In this document: in pieces, positions 1 to 7,959 of the stretch
Layout of the letters: every line of letters starts with the position of its first letter
Position numbering within the stretch: position 1 is the first letter of the stretch
Source of the DNA: Pseudomonadota bacterium
GTDB lineage: Bacteria > Pseudomonadota > Alphaproteobacteria > Sphingomonadales > Sphingomonadaceae
Direction of reading: 5' to 3'
Assembly (NCBI GenBank): GCA_023458055.1
Contig: JAEXAW010000088.1
Location: 1-56,856 of the forward strand
Length of the DNA stretch: 56,856 nt
The notes under the pieces: model-generated
Told to the model about the DNA's origin: nothing
What the model saw: only the letters and a program-made list of their open reading frames with translations
The model's database searches: none
Position numbers and translations under genes: made by a program

Positions 1-330
1 GCGTTCGCGACCCCTCCACCACCGCCTGCGGCGGCGGTCCCCCTCCCCATTGCTGCGCAACGGGGAGGACCTAGCGTGATGAAAGCTCCTCCCTGTCGCG
101 AGGCAACAGCTCCTCCCTGTCGCTCGCAGAGCGATGGGGAGGTGGCGCGCACCGCCAGGTGCGTGACGGAGGGGTCGGCGGCGCGCAGCGGCGCCGGATC
201 GGTTTACGCAGCAGCGGGGTAAGATGGACAAGGAGGTTGGTGCTTGGCGGGAGCAGCCGTCCACAAGGCGCGCCGCCTGCCGGAAAGGCCGCCCCTCTCC
301 CCTGCGGCGCGGGGAGGCGCTTAGCAGGCA
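1..330. repeat. GC-rich intergenic repeat block at the left edge
   Basis: No convincing gene is seen before the end of def. The stretch holds two units of a repeat family that recurs at 3265-3840, 7960-8098 and 16885-17115. One unit reads like GGGGAGGTGGC...GACGGAGGGG and its partner is the inverse CCCCTCCACC...GTCCCCCTCCCC. The halves can pair with each other. Long open frames here have no family-like features and are treated as repeat-derived. Confidence 0.7.
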
Positions 331-864
331 CTACGCCGCCTTGCGCATTTTCTCCAGCTTCTTCAATACCATATCGCGTTTCAGTCGCGACAGATGGTCG
401 ATGAACAAAATGCCTTCCAGATGGTCATGCTCATGCTGGATGCAGGTCGCGAGGAGCCCGCTCATGCGTTCCTTATGGCTTTTCCCATGCTCGTCCTGCC
501 ATGCGACGGTGAGTTCGGCGGGACGGGTCACTTCGGCATATTGTTCGGGGACCGACAGGCAGCCTTCATTATAGATGCTATGCTCTTCCGATTCCTCGCT
601 AAAGACGGGGTTGATGAAGACGCGAGGGTCGCGGATCATCTTTTCGCCGCTTTCATCTTCGGGATCGGGTTGCTGGAGGTCGATCACCAATATGCGCTCC
701 GGCCGCCCGACCTGGATCGCCGCGAGGCCGATGCCGGGCGCGTCATACATGGTTTCGAACATGTCCGCGATAAAGCTACGCAGCTCATCGTCGAACGTCT
801 CGACGGGCTTGGAAATGATACGCAGCCGGGGATCCGGCGTTTCAAGAATAGGAAGAATGGCCAT
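331..864 (-). CDS. def: Peptide deformylase
   Basis: Removes the formyl group from the N-terminal methionine of nascent proteins, in the cytoplasm. The 177-residue product has the three family motifs: GIGLAAIQ (residues 44-51), EGCLS (100-104, metal ligand Cys102) and HEHDH (144-148, two His metal ligands and the catalytic Glu145). The frame stays open upstream to about 1035, but the residues there are Arg/Ala-rich and unlike the family, while MAILPILETPDPRL is the typical N-terminus, so the ATG at 862-864 is chosen. Its usual partner fmt lies 5 kb away on the other strand. The intervening DNA is full of repeats and broken genes, which suggests insertions separated def from recR. Confidence 0.96.
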   Translation of the reverse strand: MAILPILETPDPRLRIISKPVETFDDELRSFIADMFETMYDAPGIGLAAIQVGRPERILVIDLQQPDPEDESGEKMIRDPRVFINPVFSEESEEHSIYNEGCLSVPEQYAEVTRPAELTVAWQDEHGKSHKERMSGLLATCIQHEHDHLEGILFIDHLSRLKRDMVLKKLEKMRKAA

Positions 865-1055
865 GCCCCGCGAGGTAAGGTTTGGGCGGGGGCGAGTCAA
901 GATTGCGGCGCGGGTAAGCAGCTCCGCCTCTTGCCCCCTGCGCCTCACCGGTCCTTCATGAAAGCGACGAGAGGCGCGCGCCGCTCCTGCGGGCGCGGTG
1001 CGCCTCTTGGCCCCATCCTGCCCCACCCGAAACATTCATCCAGTGTTCAAATATT

Positions 1056-1325
1056 TAGGGTCAGGACCCGTTAAATAGATCGTCGAGGCGTCAAAATGGC
1101 GAAGATATCGAAGTAAAAGGGCCGCAGTCAGGCAGTTATTCTGCCTGCAAGGTCGTTTTGCTTTGAGATCAAAGCCATTTTGACGTGCCCTTGGGATTTG
1201 GCCAATTTCGCCCCGTGCTGCGTTGGCAAGTCTGGAGATATGTTTATATCCCTGCGCCTTGCCGCCTTGCACAGAACGAAATTGGCCTAAACCTCGATCG
1301 ACCTATTTAACGGGTCCTGACCCTA
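1056..1325. mobile_element. MITE-like element, 270 bp, with 23-bp perfect terminal inverted repeats
   Basis: The left end (1056-1078) and right end (1303-1325) are perfect inverted copies of each other over 23 bp; the core is GGGTCAGGACCCGTTAAATA. Both outer ends are TA, as expected for a TA target duplication of the IS630/Tc1-mariner type. The inversion continues imperfectly inward (AGATCGTCGAGG against AGGTCGATCGAGG). The interior encodes no transposase; a reading frame on the minus strand looks incidental. It would therefore need a transposase supplied in trans. The superfamily assignment is inference from the TA ends only. Confidence 0.75.
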
Positions 1326-1361
1326 GCGGCACCCTCACCGCCACAGGAGGAGACCAGACCG

Positions 1362-1747
1362 ATGCCAAATAAAGTCACGCTAGCCACGCTGTTCTTGCTC
1401 GCGGCACCCACGCTTGCCCTCGCGGCCCCGGGCGATATGAGCGTTGCCACCTTCATTGCCAAAGGCGAAGCGTTGCAGAAAAAGGGCATGCTCGCGATGA
1501 TGTCGAGCGACATGAAGCTGCTGCAGGCCGAAATGCAGGGCGCCAGTGCTTATTACCGCGCACGCCTCGCTGCCGACCAACAGGCCGGACGCCCGCGCCA
1601 TAGCTGTCCGCCACCCAAGGGTCAGGCCAAAATGGCAGTGCCGAGATCATGGCCCATATGAAAAGCTATCCGGTGGACCGGCGCGCACTGGTGCCGGTCA
1701 AACAGGCTTTTGTCGACCTGATGGCCAAGAAATATCCTTGCCGGTGA
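1362..1747 (+). pseudogene. Small secreted protein gene, frameshifted
   Basis: The gene starts at ATG 1362 with AGGAGG at 1345-1350. The product has a signal peptide (MPNKVTLATLFLLAAPTLA, cleavage near ALAAPG), a helical body and then HSCPPPKGQAK. The frame then runs into MAVPRSWPI and a stop at 1659-1661. Moving to the +1 frame near 1633-1640 restores a sensible tail, AEIMAHMKSYPVDRRALV followed by VPVKQAFVDLMAKKYPCR, ending at TGA 1745-1747. A lost base in the ATGGCAGTG stretch would explain this. I recall similar short secreted sphingomonad proteins with an HSCPPPKG motif, but no function. It may be a true pseudogene or a sequencing error. Confidence 0.7.
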
Positions 1748-1816
1748 GCGAGGATGCCGACGGCCGGGACGCGCGAGTCCTGACGGCATAACTGACGCGA
1801 GGGCGGAGCGGCCCAC

Positions 1817-2932
1817 TCACTCTCTCTGATCTTCCTTTGCGTCGGTCGTATCGCCCTTTGCGTTGGTCGTATCATCCTTCGCGTCGGTCTTGTCGCGCTT
1901 TGCGTCTGCGTCCTTCTTCTCCGGCTGCCAATATTTGGCAATCGGGTCATCTTCGGTGACGAACTCGTCCCAGGGTTGTGCCAGGCGGCCGCCGCCCGTG
2001 CGCCGGGTCCAGTTGAGAATTTCCGCATTCTGTTCCTTGCGCCTCGCCACGGCCGCTTCTGCCGCCTCGCGTGCGGCGGCTTGCTGGGCCTCCGCCTCCC
2101 GTTCGCGCGCCTCGCGTTCGGGTGCCTCGCGTTCCAGCGCTACCCACGCATCATGGCTCTCCTGACTGCGATGCTCCTCTTCCCACTCGGCCACCCAGGT
2201 GCGCCAATCCTCGAAATCAAAGCCGGATACGGTGTGGATATCGCCGTCCCATTCATGCGGATGGCGGTTCCTGTGCCGCTCCATCAGATTGAGGAACAGC
2301 TTGTGCCGGGGCGCGATGCGATCGGCTTCGTCGGGGAAGGGCGCACGCGCGGCCTCCGCTTTTTCTGCCTCGCGCTGTTCTTTTGCCGCCCGTTCGGCGC
2401 GCCGTTCAGCGAGCTGGGCCGCAGCTGCCTTGCGCCGGTGATGAAGGTCGATCATACGCACCGCCGGGCCGTGATCATAGCGACAATAAGAGCGCGTCGG
2501 CTCACCGTCGCCATCATAGATGACGTGCTGATAGCCGAGCGTTAAGCGGTCGACGGCGGCGACTTCAAGCCGCTTATAGCGTTGTTCGAGTGCGTCATTC
2601 CATTCCTCGTCCATGCGCGGATCTTCCTTTCGTTTGCGATAGAGCGTCTGCCGCCCGAGTTTGAGCGTTGCCGCGACAATGCGGACATTGCCGGTGGCGC
2701 GAAGGCCGCGCAGCACCTCGGCGCGGATGGCGTCATCCCACACCGGCCCGATGCGCCGCCCGTTGCCGCAGCGCCCGCGCCGCGCCCCGAGCCGCGCCTT
2801 GATCGCCGCCGGAATCGAACGCCGCCAGCGCCGCACCAGCCACGCCTCGCGCGACGCGACCTCGCGCCGCAGCGAGCGGTTGAGCAGGTTCGGCATGCCA
2901 AGATGGCCTTGGGAGAGGCGGTTGAGCCGCAT
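1817..2932 (-). CDS. Hypothetical protein with an HTH-like segment and charged helical tail
   Basis: I do not recognise a named family. The chosen ATG (2930-2932) has AAGGAG twelve bases upstream; an open frame continuing to 3061 encodes only the low-complexity product of a 13-bp tandem repeat and is rejected as coding. The 371-residue product has a basic N-terminus (RREVASREAWLVRRWRRS). Around residues 62-130 there is a segment resembling HTH or small-terminase DNA binding (NVRIVAATLKLGRQTLYRKR). A long Ala/Glu/Arg-rich coiled-coil follows, and the C-terminus is a degenerate DAK-D-TT repeat. The position among repeats and broken genes suggests an accessory or phage-derived gene. DNA binding is inference. 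Confidence 0.6.
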   Translation of the reverse strand: MRLNRLSQGHLGMPNLLNRSLRREVASREAWLVRRWRRSIPAAIKARLGARRGRCGNGRRIGPVWDDAIRAEVLRGLRATGNVRIVAATLKLGRQTLYRKRKEDPRMDEEWNDALEQRYKRLEVAAVDRLTLGYQHVIYDGDGEPTRSYCRYDHGPAVRMIDLHHRRKAAAAQLAERRAERAAKEQREAEKAEAARAPFPDEADRIAPRHKLFLNLMERHRNRHPHEWDGDIHTVSGFDFEDWRTWVAEWEEEHRSQESHDAWVALEREAPEREAREREAEAQQAAAREAAEAAVARRKEQNAEILNWTRRTGGGRLAQPWDEFVTEDDPIAKYWQPEKKDADAKRDKTDAKDDTTNAKGDTTDAKEDQRE

Positions 2933-2958
2933 AAGGCGGGGATGCTCCTTGATGGTCT

Positions 2959-3049
2959 GGGTTGATGAGCGGGGTTGATGAGCGGCGTTGATGAGCGGCG
3001 TTGATGAGCGGGGTTGATGGGCGGGGTTGATGGGCGGGGTTGATGGGCG
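2959..3049. repeat. Tandem repeat, 7 units of 13 bp
   Basis: Seven contiguous 13-bp units of the form G(G/C)GTTGATG(A/G)GCG cover 2959-3049. The first two and last three units begin GGG, the middle two begin GCG; the last three carry GGGCG instead of GAGCG. The array lies just upstream of the AAGGAG ribosome-binding site of the minus-strand gene at 1817-2932, so it sits in that gene's 5' region and its length could affect expression. Confidence 0.9.
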
Positions 3050-4009
3050 TTTTGTGTCCAACCAACCGCTGGCCGATCCGACTGGCGGCGGGATTGGGCA
3101 ACGGATTGGCCGGCGGGATTGACCAGCGGGGGGCTGTGCAAAACCGGTGGACGAGCCGGGTGGAAGGGGACACCCGACTCATCCTGTTGCCTATTTGTTC
3201 CATTTGGCGATAAATGTCAAGTCATTTTTACCGATTTGGTTATTTTAGGAGCGCGGCGAGGGAGTTGGACGTTGCTCCTCCCTGTCGCCAAAGGCGATGG
3301 GGAGGTGGCACGCACCGCCAGGTGCGTGACGGAGGGGTCGGCGGCGCGTAGCGGCGCCGGATCGGTTTACGCTGTGGTGGCATAATTGGGCCGAGGCGGG
3401 ACGCGCCTAACGACAAAAACTGTCCCACGAGACGCCACGCCAAACCCGAACGCCGCCCTCTCGGCTGTCGCCTCGCGACCCCTCCACCACCAGCCTACAG
3501 CTGGCGGTCCCCCTCCCCATTGCTACGCAACAGGGAGGACCCAGCGCGACGAAAGCTCCTCCCTGTCGCTCGCAGAGCGATGGGGAGGTGGCGCGTACCG
3601 CCAGGTGCGTGACGGAGGGGTCGGCGGCGCGCAGCGCTGCCGGAAGCATTTAAGCGGCAGCAGGGTGATATGGACAAGGAGGCCGGTGTTTGGCGGGCCG
3701 CTGACCACAAGGCGCTCCGCTTGCCGGAAAGGCCGCCCGCTCGGCTATCGCCTCGCGACCCCTCCACCACCGCCTCCGGCGGCGGTCCCCCTCCCCCCAA
3801 GCTGCGCTTGCGGGGAGGAACTTCATAGCTCGCTCCCCTTCCTTGCGGGGAGGAACTTTATACCTCCCCCCACCCTCCCTTTTCTAGGGAGGGTCAAAAA
3901 ACGGCACGTTTTTTGGGGTGGGTAGCGAAGCGCACTACCGAGAGGCTTTACCCACCCCGAAAATTGCGCTGCAATTTTCGACCCTCCCTTGCGAGGGAGG
4001 GTGGATGTC
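3050..4009. repeat. Gene-free repeat region
   Basis: No supportable gene is seen. From about 3265 the region holds further copies of the GGGGAGGTGGC/GACGGAGGGG family (3268-3370, 3475-3540, 3553-3650, 3757-3840). At 3860-4010 there is a second family, in which CCCTCCCTT...AGGGAGGG hairpins flank an ACGTTTTTTGGGGTGGG core. The 3050-3260 part is unique sequence without visible signals. Long frames through the repeats are artefacts of GC-rich palindromes. Confidence 0.7.
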
Positions 4010-4267
4010 TCACCCCACCGGTTTTCTGGCGCGTAACGCCTGTGCCAGCGTGCCCTCATCCAGATAGTCGAGCTCGCCGCCGACCGGCAAACCGTGCGCG
4101 AGTTGGGTCAGGCGCACCGGGAAATTTTCCAGCCTGTCCGCGATGTAATGCGCCGTGGTCTGCCCCTCCAGCGTCGCGTTCATCGCCAGCACGACCTCGT
4201 CGATGCCGCCCCTCGCCACGCGATCAATCAGAAGGTCAATGCTGAGGTCTTCGGGCCGTACGCTCAT
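4010..4267 (-). pseudogene. Truncated duplicate of the recR 3' end
   Basis: These 85 codons repeat the C-terminal third of RecR (RPEDLSIDLLIDRVARGG to the terminal ALRARKPVG). They are nearly identical to the intact gene at 5259-5855, with one visible residue change (ARGG against AKGG) and about 96% nucleotide identity by eye. Homology stops abruptly at about 4260, where the intact gene continues into the Toprim and zinc-finger region, so this copy lacks the N-terminal two-thirds and cannot make a working RecR. The flanking repeat (3798-4010 against 5056-5258) is duplicated with it. Confidence 0.9.
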
Positions 4268-4303
4268 TACGTAGCTAACCGCCCCGGACCAACAATCCCG
4301 TCG

Positions 4304-4981
4304 TCATCCGATGGTGACGTCGCCGCACGGACGGATATCGGCCCATTTAGGTTCGGTAAGGCGATGATCGCCCGTGTTAGCAATCTGAATCGCGCCGCTG
4401 GGCGATTGGCGTTGACGCACCGCAACACACATGCCTTGGCTATTGTCGTCCAGCGCCTCAAATTGCTTGTCCGGAACAGGGATTTTCATGATTTTTCGGT
4501 TGTAAGGAAAAATGGTGACGGACGCCGTTTGAAAGTCGGCATGCCGCTGGCACCCGCAATCTGTGTCGGCAATTTCGTGCCAAACCATGGTCCACGGTGC
4601 ACGGGAAAAGGCGAATTCCCAGTGATTGGCTATACGAAACGCAGCGATCGCAAAATAAATCGCCACCGCCATTAAAGCACCCAGCGACAGCAGAACGGCT
4701 TTGAACGGTGGACGGGATGTAATGGCTTTCCATGAAACCTTGAGCAGCCAAGGATAGGCGAGCGCCGCCGCCAGGATCATGCCCCATTTTATCCCCGGCG
4801 CAATGCCGGTCACGAGCGCCGTCTTCGAAAACGCAGCTTCTATGGCCATCAGCGCAAGCATGAAGGCAATGATTTTCACATGCGTTGGATTCCAATGCGC
4901 AGCCTGGGCGAAGCCCCGAGCCCGCATATTTTGCATCAGAGCTTCTGCATAGCCGACCGTCGTTTTGGTTTGTTGAGGCAT
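4304..4981 (-). CDS. Hypothetical inner-membrane protein
   Basis: I do not recognise the family. The 225-residue product (from ATG 4979-4981, with AAGG upstream) has a polar N-terminus and then three likely membrane helices around IIAFMLALMAIEAAF, WGMILAAALAYPWLL and AVLLSLGALMAVAIYFAIA. A C-terminal soluble part of about 90 residues with several Cys and His follows. An ATG 33 bases further upstream is possible but has a poorer ribosome-binding site. The gene is bracketed by the two direct copies of the recR 3' end, so it seems to have arrived with, or been trapped by, that duplication. Confidence 0.6.
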   Translation of the reverse strand: MPQQTKTTVGYAEALMQNMRARGFAQAAHWNPTHVKIIAFMLALMAIEAAFSKTALVTGIAPGIKWGMILAAALAYPWLLKVSWKAITSRPPFKAVLLSLGALMAVAIYFAIAAFRIANHWEFAFSRAPWTMVWHEIADTDCGCQRHADFQTASVTIFPYNRKIMKIPVPDKQFEALDDNSQGMCVAVRQRQSPSGAIQIANTGDHRLTEPKWADIRPCGDVTIG

Positions 4982-5107
4982 GCGTGACCTTGTTCCGGAG
5001 ATGGGTAGCCGCATTTACCCGCAAAAAGGTAAAGGAACGGCTTATTTCACTGCGCTTGCGGGGAGGAACTTCATAGCTCTCCCACCCTTCCCTGAGTGGA
5101 GGAACTT

Positions 5108-5257
5108 TATCCCTCCCCACCCTCCCTTTTCTAGGGAGGGTCAAAAAACGGCACGTTTTTTGGGGTGGGTACAGGTCCGCACCACCGCGAGGCTTTACCC
5201 ACCCCGAAAATTGCGCTGCAATTTTCGACCCTCCCTTGCGAGGGAGGGTGGCGGCTT
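5108..5257. repeat. Intergenic repeat, AGGGAGGG/ACGTTTTTTGGGGTGGG family
   Basis: This is the partner copy of 3860-4010. A CCCTCCCTTTTCTAGGGAGG hairpin is followed by an ACGTTTTTTGGGGTGGG core, CCACCCCGAAAATTGCG and a final CCCTCCCTTGCGAGGGAGGG hairpin. A third, more divergent copy is at 16696-16880. The hairpin directly follows the recR stop in the direction of transcription, so it could also act as a transcription end; that is inference. Confidence 0.75.
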
Positions 5258-5258
5258 G

Positions 5259-5855
5259 TCACCCCACCGGTTTTCTGGCCCTGAGCGCCTGTGCGAGCGT
5301 GCCCTCATCGAGATAGTCGAGCTCGCCGCCGACCGGCAAACCGTGGGCGAGTTGGGTCAGGCGCACCGGGAAATTTTCCAGCCTGTCCGCGATGTAATGC
5401 GCCGTGGTCTGCCCCTCCAGCGTCGCGTTCATCGCCAGCACGACCTCGTCGATGCCGCCTTTCGCCACGCGATCAATCAGAAGGTCAATGCTGAGGTCTT
5501 CGGGCCGCACGCCCTCGAGTGCCGACAAGCGCCCGCCCAGCACATGATATTTGCCCGGAAACAGCCGCGAACGGTCGAGCGCCCAAAGGTCTGCGACCTC
5601 CTCGACGACGCATAACGCGCGGTCATCGCGGCGCGGATCGGCGCAGATGCCGCACGGATTGCGCGTGTCGATATTGCCGCAAATCTCGCAGGTGACGAGG
5701 GTGCGGTTGACCGCATCGAGCGCCTTCAGGAGCGGCTCCATCGCGGTTTCGCGGCGCTTCAGCAAATGCAGCACCGCCCGCCGCGCCGACCGCGGCCCCA
5801 ATCCGGGAAGCCGGGCCAAAGCCTGCGTCAACGCATCAATTTCGGGCGAGATCAT
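5259..5855 (-). CDS. recR: Recombination mediator RecR
   Basis: Works with RecF and RecO to load RecA at single-strand gaps. The 198-residue product has the N-terminal helix-hairpin-helix region (LARLPGLGPRSARRAVLHLL, residues 13-32), a C4 zinc finger (CEIC and CGIC, Cys56/59/68/71) and a Toprim domain (LCVVEEVADLWALD onward). It ends with the conserved HGLPVGGELDYLDEGTLAQA tail. The start is ATG 5853-5855, since MISPEIDALTQAL is the family-like N-terminus; the longer upstream frame runs through a palindromic repeat. A near-identical copy of the last 85 codons lies at 4010-4267. Confidence 0.96.
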   Translation of the reverse strand: MISPEIDALTQALARLPGLGPRSARRAVLHLLKRRETAMEPLLKALDAVNRTLVTCEICGNIDTRNPCGICADPRRDDRALCVVEEVADLWALDRSRLFPGKYHVLGGRLSALEGVRPEDLSIDLLIDRVAKGGIDEVVLAMNATLEGQTTAHYIADRLENFPVRLTQLAHGLPVGGELDYLDEGTLAQALRARKPVG

Positions 5856-5885
5856 GGGGTCTTTGCGAACTTTTCTACTCAAAGT

Positions 5886-5967
5886 CCGTAGTGCTGAGCC
5901 TGTCGAAGCACGTCTATCAGTCTTGCGCTGTGCTTCGAAGCGCCCTTCGACAGGCTCAGGGCTACGG
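5886..5967. repeat. Palindromic intergenic repeat, CTGAGCCTGTCGAAG type
   Basis: The left arm contains CTGAGCCTGTCGAAG and the right arm contains CTTCGACAGGCTCAG, so the unit can fold into a long stem with a loop near 5915-5940. A second unit with CTGAGCTTGTCGAAG arms lies at 7096-7177. These look like a REP-type family common in sphingomonads (from memory). Confidence 0.85.
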
Positions 5968-6031
5968 ATATTTATATATGGGCTTGCAGTAAGACTTGCG
6001 CTTTCGCCTGCCAAGCGGTTTAGCAATCCGC

Positions 6032-7087
6032 ATGAAAATCATCTTCATGGGAACGCCCGATTTTGCGGTGCCGACGTTGGCGGCGCTGGTCGAGGCGGGG
6101 CACGACATCGTGGCGGTTTATTCGCAGCCGCCGCGTCCGGCCGGGCGGGGCAAGAAGCTTAGTCCCTCGCCGGTGCATGCGCGCGCCGAGGCTTTGGGGC
6201 TTGCGGTCCGCACGCCGGAAAGTTTGCGCGATAAAGCGGTGCAGGCGGAATTTGCAGCGCTCGGGGCGGATGTGGCCGTGGTGGCGGCTTACGGGTTGAT
6301 CCTGCCCAAGGCCGTGCTTGAGGCCCCCACCATGGGCTGCCTTAATGTTCACGGGTCGGTGCTGCCCCGCTGGCGCGGCGCGGCGCCGGTGCAGCGCGCG
6401 ATCCTGGCGGGCGATGCCGAAACCGGCGTCACCATCATGCAGATGGAAAAGGGGCTGGATACCGGCGCCATGCTGCTGATCGAGCGCACCCCGGTGGCGC
6501 AGAAAACGGCGGGCGCGCTGACCGACGAACTGGCGCGCATGGGGGCCGGCATGATGGTCGCTTATCTGGCCGAGCCGCAAACCTATCCGCCGCGCATCCA
6601 GCCCGAGGAGGGCGTCACCTACGCCCACAAGATCGACAAGAGCGAGGCGCGGATCGACTGGAGCCGGAGCGCGGTGGAGGTGGAGCGCCAGGTGCGCGCG
6701 TTTAATCCGTTTCCCGGCGCGTTTTTTGAATATGCGGGCGAGCGGTTTCGGGTGCATGCGGCGGAGGCGGTTGCTGAGGCCCCCGCCTCTGATGCCCCCG
6801 CCTCTGATGCCCCGCTCGCTCGTCACCCCCGCGCAGGCGGGGGTCCATCCCCTGACCTATCGGGTAAAAATGACGGCCCGGTGATGGATTCCCGCTTTCG
6901 CGGGAATGACGAAGAGGGAAAAGCCGGGACGGTTCAACCCGGCACCGTCCTCGACGAGCGGCTCACCATTGCCTGCGGGAAAGGCGCGATCCGCCCGACC
7001 CTCATCCAGCGCGCGGGCAAAGCGGCGATGCCGGTTGCGGATGTGCTGCGGGGCTTTGCGGTGCCGGTGGGGGTGCGGGTTGGTTGA
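6032..7087 (+). CDS. fmt: Methionyl-tRNA formyltransferase with a repeat insertion
   Basis: Formylates initiator Met-tRNA using 10-formyl-tetrahydrofolate. The N-terminus MKIIFMGTPDFAVPTL and the catalytic segment NVHGSVLPRWRGAAPVQRAI, followed by MEKGLDTGAM, are typical. The start is ATG 6032; codons before it are not family-like. The product is 351 residues, roughly 40 more than usual. The excess lies in the C-terminal OB-like domain at about residues 250-295: a 15-bp duplication encoding APASDAPASDAP, then a palindromic repeat (6821-6912) translated as RHPRAGGGPSPDLSGKNDGP and further residues. The frame is kept across it and the C-terminus (TVLDERLTIACGKGAIRPTL) resumes normally, so the protein is probably functional. 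Confidence 0.95.
   Translation: MKIIFMGTPDFAVPTLAALVEAGHDIVAVYSQPPRPAGRGKKLSPSPVHARAEALGLAVRTPESLRDKAVQAEFAALGADVAVVAAYGLILPKAVLEAPTMGCLNVHGSVLPRWRGAAPVQRAILAGDAETGVTIMQMEKGLDTGAMLLIERTPVAQKTAGALTDELARMGAGMMVAYLAEPQTYPPRIQPEEGVTYAHKIDKSEARIDWSRSAVEVERQVRAFNPFPGAFFEYAGERFRVHAAEAVAEAPASDAPASDAPLARHPRAGGGPSPDLSGKNDGPVMDSRFRGNDEEGKAGTVQPGTVLDERLTIACGKGAIRPTLIQRAGKAAMPVADVLRGFAVPVGVRVG
6821..6912. repeat. Palindromic repeat inserted in frame inside fmt
   Basis: The unit starts with CGTCACCCCCGCGCAGGCGG and ends with the inverse-like TCCCGCTTTCGCGGGAATGA. The two ends form individual hairpins (CCCCCGC...GCGGGGG and CCCGC...GCGGG), and together an outer stem of CGTCA/TGACG and TCCATC/GATGGA. Its net length with the flanking duplications keeps the fmt frame open. 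This is the type of palindrome normally seen between genes. Confidence 0.85.
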
Positions 7088-7095
7088 TAGTCGTA

Positions 7096-7177
7096 CCCGT
7101 AGTCCTGAGCTTGTCGAAGGACGTATCAAGGTTTGCGCTGTGCTGGTAGACGCCCTTCGACAAGCTCAGGGCTGCGG
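7096..7177. repeat. Palindromic intergenic repeat, CTGAGCTTGTCGAAG type
   Basis: Arms CCTGAGCTTGTCGAAGGAC and CCCTTCGACAAGCTCAGGG form a long stem. This is the same family as 5886-5967. It fills the gap between fmt and truA. Confidence 0.85.
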
Positions 7178-7207
7178 CTATTTATCAACTGTCGGTCACT
7201 CCCACCC

Positions 7208-7951
7208 ATGACCCGCTTCGCGCTCACGGTGGAATTTGATGGCCGCCCGTTCATGGGCTGGCAGCGGCAGGCGCATGGGCCTTCGGTGCAGCAAGCGATT
7301 GAAGACGCCGCACGCTCGATTACCGGCGAGGAAGTCATTGTCCACGCGGCAGGGCGCACCGATGCAGGCGTCCACGGCCTTGCGATGCGCGCCCATCTCG
7401 ATGTCGAAAAGCCGTTCACCCCTTTCCGGCTAATGGAGGCGTTGAACGCGCGCCTCCGCCCTAATCCGGTCGCGATTCTCGCCTGCGAGGCGGTGCCCGA
7501 CGATTGGCATGCGCGCTTTTCCTGCGTCGGGCGCGCCTATCTTTACCGCATCATCAACCGCCGCGCGCCGCTCACCTTCCACAAGGGGCTGGCGTGGCAG
7601 ATCGGCCAGCCGCTCGACGCAGCGGCCATGCACAAGGCCGCGCAGTTTCTGGTCGGCGCGCATGATTTCACCACCTTCCGCTCGGTCCATTGCCAGGCGC
7701 AAAGCCCGATGAAGACGCTCGACCGGCTCGATGTCGAGACCGCCGAGGGGGGCCTCGTCCACATCCATGCCGAAGCGCGCAGTTTCCTCCACCATCAGGT
7801 GCGCTCGATGGTCGGATGCCTCGCGCTGGTGGGGCTAGGGAAATGGTCGCCCGATGACGTCAAGACGGCACTGGAAGCCCGCGACCGCAGCGCGCTGGGG
7901 CTGAACGCCCCGCCCGACGGGCTTTATTTTGTGCGGGCGGTGTATCCGTAG
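7208..7951 (+). CDS. truA: tRNA pseudouridine(38-40) synthase
   Basis: Converts uridines 38-40 of the tRNA anticodon arm to pseudouridine. The 247-residue product carries the catalytic motif GRTDAGVHG with Asp52, the N-terminal LTVEFDGRPFMGWQRQ and the C-terminal SFLHHQVRSMVGCLALVG, all characteristic of TruA. The start is ATG 7208, because the earlier part of the open frame runs through the palindromic repeat. It follows fmt in the same direction with the repeat between them. Confidence 0.97.
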   Translation: MTRFALTVEFDGRPFMGWQRQAHGPSVQQAIEDAARSITGEEVIVHAAGRTDAGVHGLAMRAHLDVEKPFTPFRLMEALNARLRPNPVAILACEAVPDDWHARFSCVGRAYLYRIINRRAPLTFHKGLAWQIGQPLDAAAMHKAAQFLVGAHDFTTFRSVHCQAQSPMKTLDRLDVETAEGGLVHIHAEARSFLHHQVRSMVGCLALVGLGKWSPDDVKTALEARDRSALGLNAPPDGLYFVRAVYP

Positions 7952-7959
7952 GTCCGAAG

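Noticed and set aside
1036..1272. Open frame of 78 codons on the minus strand inside the MITE-like element
   Set aside because: It spans one terminal repeat and has no recognisable domain or ribosome-binding site; the inverted-repeat structure explains the conservation.
2933..3061. N-terminal extension of the HTH-protein gene up to 3061
   Set aside because: It only translates the 13-bp tandem array (repeated His-Gln/Pro/Ser residues), and the ATG at 2932 has a good ribosome-binding site.
3386..3925. Plus-strand open frame of 179 codons in the repeat region
   Set aside because: Composition follows the palindromic repeats; no start signal, no domain, and parts recur in other repeat copies in different frames.
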